Shown in pieces: positions 1 to 6,003 of a DNA stretch of 64,000 nucleotides. The stretch comes from CAZYVU01 sp964651435. GTDB lineage: Bacteria; Desulfobacterota; Syntrophorhabdia; Syntrophorhabdales; CAYQXL01. How positions within the stretch are numbered: the stretch's first letter is position 1; each line of letters starts with the position of its first letter. Location of the stretch: contig CAZYVU010000004.1 in the NCBI GenBank assembly GCA_964651435.1, positions 50,055-114,054 of the forward strand, written 5' to 3'. The translations under genes and the position numbers were made by a program. The notes beneath the pieces were generated by a model. It did no database searches. It was given only the letters and a program-made list of their open reading frames with translations, and was not told the DNA's origin.

Positions 1-105
1 GAGTACATGACCGATAACCTCGCCCGTCTTTGTACGGCCGAGGACGTACGGGAGGGCATCGAGGCCTTCATGGAGAAGCGGGAGCCCCGGTGGAGGGAGC
101 GGTAG
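1..105 (+). CDS. Enoyl-CoA hydratase/isomerase family protein, C-terminal fragment
   Basis: The window opens inside this gene; only the last 34 codons are present, ending in TAG at 103-105. The tail contains EGIEAFMEKREPRW, which matches the typical end of crotonase-superfamily proteins (E-G-x-x-A-F-x-E-K-R-x-P). Such enzymes hydrate or isomerise acyl-CoA thioesters in beta-oxidation or aromatic-acid breakdown. The active site is outside the window, so the exact reaction cannot be given. The gene converges on moaA with about 70 bases between them, in which no clear terminator is seen. Confidence 0.7.
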   Translation, partial: EYMTDNLARLCTAEDVREGIEAFMEKREPRWRER

Positions 106-174
106 TCATTCTGTCGCCCCTTCTTGGACTACCAAGGGTCTTTCGACGGCTTTGGGCCCGGTGAAACCCTCTGT

Positions 175-1161
175 TTACCCCCCGATCCCGTTCATGGGCC
201 GCACGCACTTCCGGGGCTCCCATGGGGTTATCCCGTGTTCCTTTGGTTTGATACGGATAGCGGCCTCAATGAGGCGTAGCAGACCATCATCGTTCATGCC
301 CCCGCGGAGAGGGGTCTTCAGGTCGGTCTCTTCGTCGGAGAAGAGGCATCCCCGCAAACGGCCGCACGAGGTAAGGCGGAGTCTGTTGCATGTTCTGCAG
401 AAATGGTTGCTCAGCGCTCCAATGAAGCCGATTTCTCCTCTGGCCCCCTGAAGCCGGTAACGTCGCGCAGGACCATCAAGAAGGCGGTGGCTTAAGGGAT
501 TGACCTCCCCCAGCGATCGAATGCGGTTAAGGATTTCGTCAACGGGAATAAACTTGTCCCGCCCCCAGCCGTTGCCGTTATCCTCACCAAAGGGCATCAT
601 CTCGATAAAGCGCACGTGGTAGGGCTTGGCGAACGTCAGGCTTGCGAAGTCAACGATCTCGTCGTCATTCACCCCCCTCATGGCGACTACGTTTATCTTG
701 ATGGGATCAAACCCCAGGGATTCTGCTTCGCCTATCCCTTCCCAGGCACGATCGAAAACATTCCGCCTGGTTATGCTGTGGAACCTGTCCCGCCTCAAGG
801 TATCCATGCTGACGTTGATGCGCCGCACGCCGCAGTCCCGCAGGCCACGGGCGAACTCTTTCAGGAGAACGCCGTTGGTGGTCAAGGTTATCTCCTCTAT
901 TTCGTCTATTTCCTGAAGCTTTTGGATGAAGTCGAGGATATCCCTTCTTACCAGGGGCTCCCCGCCCGTCAACCGAATCTTTCGAATACCCTCCCGGACG
1001 CATAGCTTGACAATATGAATCATTTCCTCGTAGGCAAGGACCTCACTGTGGGGCGTAAAGGGTACGCCCTCATCAGGCATGCAATAGATGCATCTGAGGT
1101 TACATCGGTCGGTTACGGAGAGGCGCAAATAGTTGATCGCCCTGTTATGATTATCTACCAT
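175..1161 (-). CDS. moaA: GTP 3',8-cyclase MoaA (molybdenum cofactor biosynthesis)
   Basis: This radical SAM enzyme of 328 aa carries out the first step of molybdopterin synthesis, rearranging GTP to 3',8-cyclo-dihydroGTP. The N-terminal cluster motif CNLRCIYC lies near residues 20-27 and is followed by the SAM-binding LTGGEP. The MoaA-specific second cluster motif CRTCNRLRLTSCGRLRGC is present near the C-terminus, and the protein ends in the conserved Gly-Gly tail (MNGIGG) needed for catalysis. Length is normal. The ATG at 1161 lies 11 bases inside the end of the upstream small selenoprotein candidate, so translation is probably coupled. It is the last gene of a minus-strand operon that starts at the sigma-54 promoter near 2700. 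No other moa gene is adjacent. Confidence 0.95.
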   Translation of the reverse strand: MVDNHNRAINYLRLSVTDRCNLRCIYCMPDEGVPFTPHSEVLAYEEMIHIVKLCVREGIRKIRLTGGEPLVRRDILDFIQKLQEIDEIEEITLTTNGVLLKEFARGLRDCGVRRINVSMDTLRRDRFHSITRRNVFDRAWEGIGEAESLGFDPIKINVVAMRGVNDDEIVDFASLTFAKPYHVRFIEMMPFGEDNGNGWGRDKFIPVDEILNRIRSLGEVNPLSHRLLDGPARRYRLQGARGEIGFIGALSNHFCRTCNRLRLTSCGRLRGCLFSDEETDLKTPLRGGMNDDGLLRLIEAAIRIKPKEHGITPWEPRKCVRPMNGIGG

Positions 1162-1276
1162 AAACGTCTACTCTTGAAATGCCGTACTTGTCTTTCATTG
1201 CTCTGGCTACGCCTATAGCCATTTTGCAGGACAGTCATGAAGGGTTCCCGCTGTGAAAAACAACCAGCTCTGCCAT
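1151..1276 (-). CDS. Candidate 41-residue selenoprotein with a thioredoxin-like U-x-x-C motif
   Basis: Seen directly: an ATG at 1276-1274 sits behind a strong ribosome site (AGGAG, 6 bases upstream). It opens a frame of 13 codons, an in-frame TGA (1237-1235), 27 more codons and a TAA at 1153-1151. Read with TGA as selenocysteine, the protein begins MAELVVFHSGNPS, then U-L-S-C, then a helix-like KMAIGVARAMKDKYG and a strand-like SRVDVYG. This beta, U-x-x-C, alpha, beta order is that of a minimal thioredoxin or glutaredoxin fold. A 6-bp stem with a G-containing 6-base loop begins 13 bases after the TGA, a suitable place for a bacterial SECIS. The frame ends 11 bases inside moaA and lies 44 bases after the IscU-like gene. 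The alternative is a 13-residue leader peptide used for coupling. The conserved reading after TGA makes selenocysteine more likely, but no SelA/B/C/D gene is in the window. Confidence 0.65.
1199..1228 (-). promoter_or_regulatory. SECIS-like stem-loop just downstream of the in-frame TGA
   Basis: On the minus strand TGGCTA (1221-1216) pairs perfectly with TAGCCA (1209-1204) around the loop TAGGCG. Below this, TGC (1228-1226) can pair with GCA (1201-1199) across a small internal loop. The stem starts 13 bases after the TGA and the loop about 20 bases after it, inside the range known for bacterial SELB-binding SECIS elements, whose apical loops carry G residues. The hairpin lies in the coding sequence, as bacterial SECIS elements do. 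Confidence 0.55.
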
Positions 1277-1320
1277 GTTGGTCTCCTGAATTATTTGGCA
1301 TTCTTGCTATAAGCGGCCAT

Positions 1321-1761
1321 TCAGCCGTCCCGCTTCTTTTGAACGATGTAGTTTTCGATGGCCTCCCGCAGGGTATTCGCGGCAAGCAGGGCGCAGTGCC
1401 GACTTTCCTCCGGAAGCCCGCCGATCGCGTCAAGGATCGTCTCGTTGGTGATCTCCCCGGCCTCTTCCAGGCTTTTCCCAAGGGCAAGGCCGGCTGCCAG
1501 CGACCCGCAGACGATGCTCGGCCCACAGCCGTCCGTTTGAAACGAGGCCTCACTCACCGTTCCGTTTTCGAATCTAAGGAATATTTCCATTGTGTCGCCG
1601 CAGGGACCCGTAATCCGGCTATAACCATCGGGCCTCTCCATGGGCCGCATGTGCAAAGGGTTGCGCCATCGCTCAAAGGCCTTGTGTCCGTAGTCTCGAA
1701 TTGTGTCATCGTTAATTTGATCCTGTAGCTCTTGCAAGAAATCATCAAGATTCTCCGACAT
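1321..1761 (-). CDS. IscU/NifU N-terminal-like Fe-S cluster scaffold protein
   Basis: This 146-aa protein has the NifU_N/IscU pattern: three cluster-ligand cysteines in TGPCGDTM (near residue 54), QTDGCGPS (near 78) and SRHCALLA (near 121), with the Asp after the first Cys that IscU uses. It would assemble Fe-S clusters in the cytoplasm. The N-terminal 45 residues (Asp/Glu-rich, then HMRPMERPDGYSRI) differ from housekeeping IscU, and there is an extra Cys (IVCG). An AAGGAG sequence lies about 9 bases before the ATG at 1761. It lies between the DUF89 gene and the small selenoprotein candidate, separate from the IscS/IscU pair at 17-18 kb, so a dedicated role for this operon is likely. Confidence 0.85.
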   Translation of the reverse strand: MSENLDDFLQELQDQINDDTIRDYGHKAFERWRNPLHMRPMERPDGYSRITGPCGDTMEIFLRFENGTVSEASFQTDGCGPSIVCGSLAAGLALGKSLEEAGEITNETILDAIGGLPEESRHCALLAANTLREAIENYIVQKKRDG

Positions 1762-1808
1762 TACCGCTTCTCCTTATCTTGCTTTCACAGGGTGCCGCCC
1801 GGGATTCT

Positions 1809-2672
1809 CTATGGCTTGGGCCCCAGGTTTGAAGCCAACACATTCGTTTCCGGAGCGAATCCTGCCTGCGATGCTACCACAGAGCATTTGACCCTGAAGA
1901 GGAAAACAATTTTTTTCCTTGTATCACTTAAGGTTTCGTAGTTGCCTTGCCCTTTTGCTATTATGAGGTCCGCGTCGCTAAAGCACCTCCTGAATTCAGG
2001 ACTGCATTCGCTCACTATGGTGCCCGGCGCGTCAGAGCCGTTATCAATTACTTTTGCGATGTCATGGAGGCCTGCCGCATAGGCGTCAGCCATCGTGGCA
2101 TCGTTGATGACCGGTTTTCCCCTGACGGCAACCGTCACCCTTTCCGCGGGAAGCTCCTCAACAAGAAGGCGGTCAAAGAATATCTCACCCGCATTATCGG
2201 TGAGGTACAGAATGTTGGTAGCCCCTTGCATCGCCAGGCGAAGGCCTTCGATATCTCCGCGAAATGGCCCTGAAAGGGCCTCGGCAACGCCGCGAAGGAC
2301 GGCATCCTCCGTCATTCCGCTCTTGGCGCCGCAGTCAATCACGTTTCCCGTTATTCCAAGATGGACGGCCGTCCTAAAACGGTCCCGGCTTTCATAAACC
2401 TTCTTTCTCAGTTCGGGCAGCAATCCCCGGGCAAGGCGGTTGAACCGCTCTTTAACTTCTCTGTATGGATCATCGTTTCCCGTCAGCTCCCGTATCCCGC
2501 GGTGCATCCACTGGCCTGCAACGGGTGGCGGTTGATCGAAATCAAGTCCTGCCAGATAACGAAGTACATCGCGAAACACCTCTACGCGGACCGACGGATG
2601 GGCCGGGACATAGCGTATCGCTTCCAGCGCTTGCCTCGCCAAACAGGGAATACAATCGATCGTGGATTTCAC
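1809..2672 (-). CDS. DUF89 family protein (ARMT1-like metal-dependent phosphatase fold)
   Basis: This 287-aa protein matches the bacterial/archaeal DUF89 branch. It starts MKSTIDCIPCLARQA, with the family's N-terminal C-x-x-C. The central YLTDNAGEIFFDRLLVEEL holds the D-N-x-G-E metal/phosphate site near residue 160, and IAKGQGNYETLS is the typical C-terminal K-G-x-x-N motif. Eukaryotic relatives are metal-dependent damage-control phosphatases; the substrate here is unknown. The start is a GTG at 2672 with AAGGAAG upstream. A sigma-54 promoter lies directly in front (2709-2696), making this the first gene of the operon DUF89, IscU-like, small selenoprotein candidate, moaA. Confidence 0.85.
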   Translation of the reverse strand: MKSTIDCIPCLARQALEAIRYVPAHPSVRVEVFRDVLRYLAGLDFDQPPPVAGQWMHRGIRELTGNDDPYREVKERFNRLARGLLPELRKKVYESRDRFRTAVHLGITGNVIDCGAKSGMTEDAVLRGVAEALSGPFRGDIEGLRLAMQGATNILYLTDNAGEIFFDRLLVEELPAERVTVAVRGKPVINDATMADAYAAGLHDIAKVIDNGSDAPGTIVSECSPEFRRCFSDADLIIAKGQGNYETLSDTRKKIVFLFRVKCSVVASQAGFAPETNVLASNLGPKP

Positions 2673-2695
2673 AGTTTCACTTCTTCCTTAAACGA

Positions 2696-2709
2696 GCAAT
2701 TAGCATGCC
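2696..2709 (-). promoter_or_regulatory. Sigma-54 (-24/-12) promoter for the DUF89 operon
   Basis: On the minus strand the sequence TGGCATGCTAATTGCT has GG at 2709-2708 and GC at 2697-2696 with exactly 10 bases between them. This is a near-perfect match to TGGCAC-N5-TTGC. Transcription would begin near 2684, 12 bases before the GTG start of the DUF89 gene. A sigma-54 activator gene ends about 125 bases upstream, which supports function. Confidence 0.8.
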
Positions 2710-2832
2710 AAAGCTTCTTTGCAGAACGATCACGAGACAACCTCATAACATGCCTGGCTATTCTTTCCCGGAACAACAACGTCGAGGTCCATATGCCCTC
2801 GGCTCTTCCACACATTCTTGCACTATGCAAGG

Positions 2833-4230
2833 CTATCTGCGAAGCCCCCGCCCGTCGCGTGCGGGGGCTTCGATTTTCAGGTCTTTGATCTTCCTGTAAA
2901 GGGTGCTTGTGTCGAGGCCCAACTCTCGCGCCGTCACTGCCCTGTTGCCGCCGCAGCGTCGCAAGGTCTCTGCTATAAGGGTTTTCTCCATAGCCTTCAG
3001 GTTCATGGGGCCTGCTCCTCCGGCCGAAGACGATACAGGGGGGCGTAATTCTGGGGGGAGGTGGTGAAGCTCTATGATCTCCCCACGGCACAGGACGAAA
3101 GCCTGCTCGATAATGTTCTCCAACTCCCGTATATTGCCGGGAAAGTCGTATTCCATAAGTTGCGTCATGACCTCAAAGGAAATCCCCGCAATGGTCTTTC
3201 CCTGGAGCCGGTTATATTTTCCCATGATGTGGTCGACCAGCAACGGTATATCTTCACGCCGCGCTTTGAGACTCGGCAGAACAAGGCGGATAACGCGAAT
3301 CCGGTAGTACAAATCTTCCCGGAACCTTCCCTCCTCGACAAGCCGCAAAAGATTCCTGTTTGTGGCGGCCACAACACGCACATCTACCCTAACGGGCTCC
3401 ACGGATCCGAGCGGTTCTACCGTGCGCTCCTGCAGCACACGAAGCAAACGCACCTGAAGAGCCGGAGATATATCACCTATCTCATCAAGAAACAGCGTCC
3501 CACCTTCCGCAAGGACAAAGCGGCCCACCTTGTCCCGCTTGGCGTCCGTAAATGCCCCGGCTTTGTAGCCGAAAAACTCACTTTCCAGAAGGGTGTCGGG
3601 CAGTGCGGCACAGTTTACTGCAACGAACCGTTTCTTTCTGCGCGGCGAGAGGTTATGTATAGCCCGGGCGAAAAGCTCCTTGCCCGTACCGCTGGGACCC
3701 TCGATCAGCACCGTGCTGCTGCTCTCGGCGATAGGCGGGAGCATCTCAAACAGACGTATCATCGAGGGACTCCTTCCCACGATGTCTTCAAAGGTGTGGC
3801 GGCTCTCCAATTCCTTTCGCAGCTCTTCTACCTGACTCAGGTCCTGAAAGGTTTCAACCCCGCCAATCACGTTGCCATCGTCACCTTTTAGGATTGCCGT
3901 CGAAATGCGAACAGGCACACGCAATCCCTTATTGTTAACGATAAAAGCGGTGGCATTCACGACGGGCTTTGCCGTTTCGAAGGTACGTCTCAAGGCACAG
4001 TTCTTTTCGCATATATTCGCATGGAACACCGCGGAACATGGACGCCCCATCGCCTCTTCCCGAGAAACACCGGTAATGCGCTCTGCCGCACGGTTGAAGG
4101 AAGTAATATGCCAATCGAGATTTATTGTGAAAACACCCTCGTTAATCGAGTCGAGAATAACCTCCCGCTCCTCCGCTCCCGTTCCGTAGCGGCTAAGGGC
4201 TCTACCATTTTTCATATCCTTATCGTTCAT
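2833..4230 (-). CDS. Sigma-54-dependent transcriptional activator: PAS, AAA+, Fis-type HTH
   Basis: This 465-aa regulator has a PAS sensor (about residues 25-130), a sigma-54 AAA+ domain (about 148-375) and a Fis-type helix-turn-helix at the C-terminus (NRAVTARELGLDTSTLYRKI). Walker A is GPSGTGKE (178-185). The sigma-54 contact loop reads GAFTDA instead of GAFTGA. The PAS domain carries three cysteines (C65, C74, C78, in a PC-x8-C-x3-C pattern) that could bind a metal or Fe-S cluster; that part is inference. Sigma-54 promoters lie on both sides (2709-2696 and 4346-4359) and a double palindrome abuts its own start codon. It is probably the local regulator of both operons and of itself. Confidence 0.93.
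   Translation of the reverse strand: MNDKDMKNGRALSRYGTGAEEREVILDSINEGVFTINLDWHITSFNRAAERITGVSREEAMGRPCSAVFHANICEKNCALRRTFETAKPVVNATAFIVNNKGLRVPVRISTAILKGDDGNVIGGVETFQDLSQVEELRKELESRHTFEDIVGRSPSMIRLFEMLPPIAESSSTVLIEGPSGTGKELFARAIHNLSPRRKKRFVAVNCAALPDTLLESEFFGYKAGAFTDAKRDKVGRFVLAEGGTLFLDEIGDISPALQVRLLRVLQERTVEPLGSVEPVRVDVRVVAATNRNLLRLVEEGRFREDLYYRIRVIRLVLPSLKARREDIPLLVDHIMGKYNRLQGKTIAGISFEVMTQLMEYDFPGNIRELENIIEQAFVLCRGEIIELHHLPPELRPPVSSSAGGAGPMNLKAMEKTLIAETLRRCGGNRAVTARELGLDTSTLYRKIKDLKIEAPARDGRGLRR
2841..2871 (-). terminator. Strong GC-rich hairpin at the 3' end of the activator gene
   Basis: GAAGCCCCCGC (2841-2851) and GCGGGGGCTTC (2861-2871) form a perfect 11-bp stem with a 9-base loop. It overlaps the last codons of the activator gene. 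No U-tract follows on the minus strand, so it may be an mRNA-stabilising or Rho-assisted structure rather than a classical terminator. Confidence 0.5.
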
Positions 4231-4263
4231 ATTGCAATAGTATGGTACCTATAGTATTGCAAT
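4231..4263. promoter_or_regulatory. Double palindromic operator, probable activator binding site
   Basis: Two copies of ATTGCAAT (4231-4238 and 4256-4263), each inside a near-perfect ATATTGCAATAT palindrome, are spaced 25 bases apart start to start. The whole block is almost symmetric. It touches the start codon of the sigma-54 activator (4230) and lies about 110-140 bases upstream of the predicted start of the divergent sigma-54 transcript. Both positions fit an upstream activator sequence that also gives autoregulation. Confidence 0.6.
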
Positions 4264-4345
4264 ATGCGGCACAAATGTCAATGTAACCCTGCCCACCGCC
4301 GTGCAACATATTGGTATCGCTGTTGTTTATATGTCTTTTCTTCAC

Positions 4346-4359
4346 GGCACAAAAGTTGC
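4346..4359 (+). promoter_or_regulatory. Sigma-54 (-24/-12) promoter for the NifX-like/DUF5320 operon
   Basis: The sequence CGGCACAAAAGTTGC has GG at 4346-4347 and GC at 4358-4359 with 10 bases between, matching GGCAC-N5-TTGC fully. Transcription would start near 4371, only about 5 bases before the ATG at 4376, so the first gene would have almost no leader. Confidence 0.75.
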
Positions 4360-4375
4360 GTTGCATGTCGATATC

Positions 4376-4792
4376 ATGGTGATAGCAATAGCAAACTTCC
4401 AGGGTTCCGTATCGCCGGTCTTTGACGTGTCCGATAAGCTCTCTCTCGTAGAGGTCGTCGGCGGAAAGGAAGTGCAGCGAAAAGACGTGCTATTGATGGA
4501 AAGAGACCCATTCCTGAGGGCTAAGGAAATGACCGCTATCAGCGTCGAGGTGCTGCTCTGCGGGGCCGTCTCGTACGCCATGGAGACGGCCCTGATTACC
4601 GCCGGTATCAGCGTTGTAGGATTTCTGTGCGGCGGTCTTGAGATGATACTTGGCGCTTTTCTGAAGGAGGGACTGACGGACAGCCGCTTTCTCATGCCCG
4701 GATGCGTCGGGGGCAGGCGACGACGTCGGTTTCGCTGTAGTCACGGAAGACAGGAAGCCCCTATGCGGGGCGGGCCAAACAAAAGGAGGTGA
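4376..4792 (+). CDS. NifX/NafY-type protein (DiNase FeMo-co family)
   Basis: About 138 aa. The start MVIAIANFQGSVSPVFDVS is the standard N-terminus of the dinitrogenase iron-molybdenum cofactor family, whose members (NifX, NafY, the Mo-Cu orange protein) bind metal-sulfur clusters. The usual internal ATG was chosen over upstream frame extension because of this alignment. The C-terminus is Arg-rich (GGRRRRRFRC) as in related anaerobe proteins. No Shine-Dalgarno site is visible, and a sigma-54 promoter predicts a start only 5 bases upstream. The stop codon overlaps the ribosome site of the DUF5320 gene. The cluster bound cannot be told from sequence. Confidence 0.8.
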   Translation: MVIAIANFQGSVSPVFDVSDKLSLVEVVGGKEVQRKDVLLMERDPFLRAKEMTAISVEVLLCGAVSYAMETALITAGISVVGFLCGGLEMILGAFLKEGLTDSRFLMPGCVGGRRRRRFRCSHGRQEAPMRGGPNKRR

Positions 4793-4797
4793 GGAAC

Positions 4798-5202
4798 ATG
4801 CCAGGTGGAGATGGAACAGGGCCTCGTGGATTTGGACCCATGACCGGACGGGCGGCAGGATTCTGTACAGGTTTTCCCGTTTCCGGGTATGCAAATTTCG
4901 CTCAGGGAAGAGGGTTTCGTACCTGGGGCGGCCCTGGTGGAGCCGGCGGCCGTGGCTTCAGAAAATGGTTCCGCAGAACCGGACTGACAGGGCGGCAAAG
5001 AGCCGGAGGCTTTATGCCGGCCTGGGACAATCCCTTTACTTACGGTGCGCCCCAGCACACCCCTGCAGCGCCCGCTGTAACAAGGGAACAGGAGTTGGCT
5101 GCACTGAAGGCTCAGGCGGAATACCTGGAAGACGCCCTCGATGGCGTCCGCAGGCAGCTCAAGGACCTGGAGGCCCAGGGAATGGCGCCTCAGGCAGGTT
5201 GA
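4798..5202 (+). CDS. DUF5320 family protein with C-terminal coiled coil
   Basis: This 134-aa protein begins MPGGDGTGPRGFGPMTGRAAG, the hallmark of DUF5320 (P-x-G-D-G-T-G-P-x-G-x-G-P-M-T-G-R), followed by a Gly/Arg/Phe-rich low-complexity region. The last 35 residues form a heptad-like coiled coil (REQELAALKAQAEYLEDAL). The ATG at 4798 has an excellent ribosome site (AAGGAGGT, 7 bases upstream). DUF5320 genes commonly accompany DiNase FeMo-co proteins in anaerobes; their function is unknown. The coiled coil resembles the one at the end of the next gene product, so the two may associate. Confidence 0.85.
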   Translation: MPGGDGTGPRGFGPMTGRAAGFCTGFPVSGYANFAQGRGFRTWGGPGGAGGRGFRKWFRRTGLTGRQRAGGFMPAWDNPFTYGAPQHTPAAPAVTREQELAALKAQAEYLEDALDGVRRQLKDLEAQGMAPQAG

Positions 5203-5211
5203 CGTCGAATA

Positions 5212-5245
5212 GGGGGTAACGGTTGCGCAGGTAACCGTTACCCCC
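5212..5245 (+). terminator. Perfect 13-bp intergenic hairpin
   Basis: GGGGGTAACGGTT (5212-5224) pairs without mismatch with AACCGTTACCCCC (5233-5245) around an 8-base loop. It lies between the DUF5320 gene and the next NifX-like gene. No T-run follows, so it may be an attenuator, partial terminator or processing site that sets the ratio of the two products. Confidence 0.6.
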
Positions 5246-5283
5246 GTGCCCCGGCTTCTGAGACATGATCGAGGAGGATTGTT

Positions 5284-5928
5284 ATGCGTATTGCCGTTAC
5301 AGCGGAAGGACCATCTCTTGACGTCGCAATTGATCAGAGGTTTGGGCGATGCCCTTTCTTTCTCATCGTCAATACCGGGGACCTCACTTTTGAGGCTATC
5401 CCGAACGGAAGCGCTTCTCAGCGGGGAGGTGCGGGTATCCAGGCCGCTCAAATGATCGTCGGCAAAGGGGTGACGCACGTCTTCACAGGTGCCTGCGGGC
5501 CCAATGCTTACCAGGTCCTCGCGGCGGCCGGGGTCCAGGTTATAGTCGGCTGCACCGGCACGGTACAAGACGTCATCAGACAATGTCGGGAGGGAAGGTT
5601 TGTGGCAGCCGCAGAGCCCAATGTAAGGGACCACTACGGCGTCGGCCAACCCTTGTCGGGTCAGGCAGGCACCCCTATGGGAATCCCCGGCGGGTTTACG
5701 ACAGGCATGGGGATGGGCAGAGGAATGGGCCGCGGCAAGGGCAGAGGAATGGGGGTGGTCCGCGGTATCGGTACAGACCCGAACGTTAGTGTCGGGCAAG
5801 CACCGGGAGCGCCGGTCCAGCCCAAGAATGCTCAGCAAGAGCTGGAGTTGCTAAAGAAGCAGATGCAGGACATTAAGAACCGCATCGACGAGCTCGAGCA
5901 AACTGCGCCCGCTAAGAATCGGGGTTGA
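5284..5928 (+). CDS. NifX-like protein fused to a Gly/Met/Arg linker and coiled coil
   Basis: This 214-aa protein starts MRIAVTAEGPSLDVAIDQRFGRCPFF, the DiNase FeMo-co domain (about residues 1-110), with the conserved TGACGPNAYQVLAAAGV segment. A low-complexity stretch of repeated GMGRG units follows (about 143-160), then a coiled coil (QQELELLKKQMQDIKNRIDE). The linker and coil look like the tail of DUF5320, so this reads as a NifX domain joined to a DUF5320-type tail. AGGAGG lies 6 bases before the ATG. It probably binds a metal-sulfur cluster and oligomerises with the previous gene product; this is inference. Confidence 0.85.
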   Translation: MRIAVTAEGPSLDVAIDQRFGRCPFFLIVNTGDLTFEAIPNGSASQRGGAGIQAAQMIVGKGVTHVFTGACGPNAYQVLAAAGVQVIVGCTGTVQDVIRQCREGRFVAAAEPNVRDHYGVGQPLSGQAGTPMGIPGGFTTGMGMGRGMGRGKGRGMGVVRGIGTDPNVSVGQAPGAPVQPKNAQQELELLKKQMQDIKNRIDELEQTAPAKNRG

Positions 5929-6003
5929 GTGATGCGAATTGCCGGCTTTCACATCCCTGAAGGCTTGGGGGCTTAGGCTCCATTTCACCGTGAGGGAATG
6001 GAA

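Noticed and set aside
1155..1553. A 132-codon minus-strand frame spanning the IscU-like gene and the small selenoprotein candidate
   Set aside because: It is out of frame with the clear IscU-like gene, its sequence is Arg/Pro-rich as expected for an antiframe in GC-rich DNA, and its 3' part competes with the better supported TGA-containing frame.
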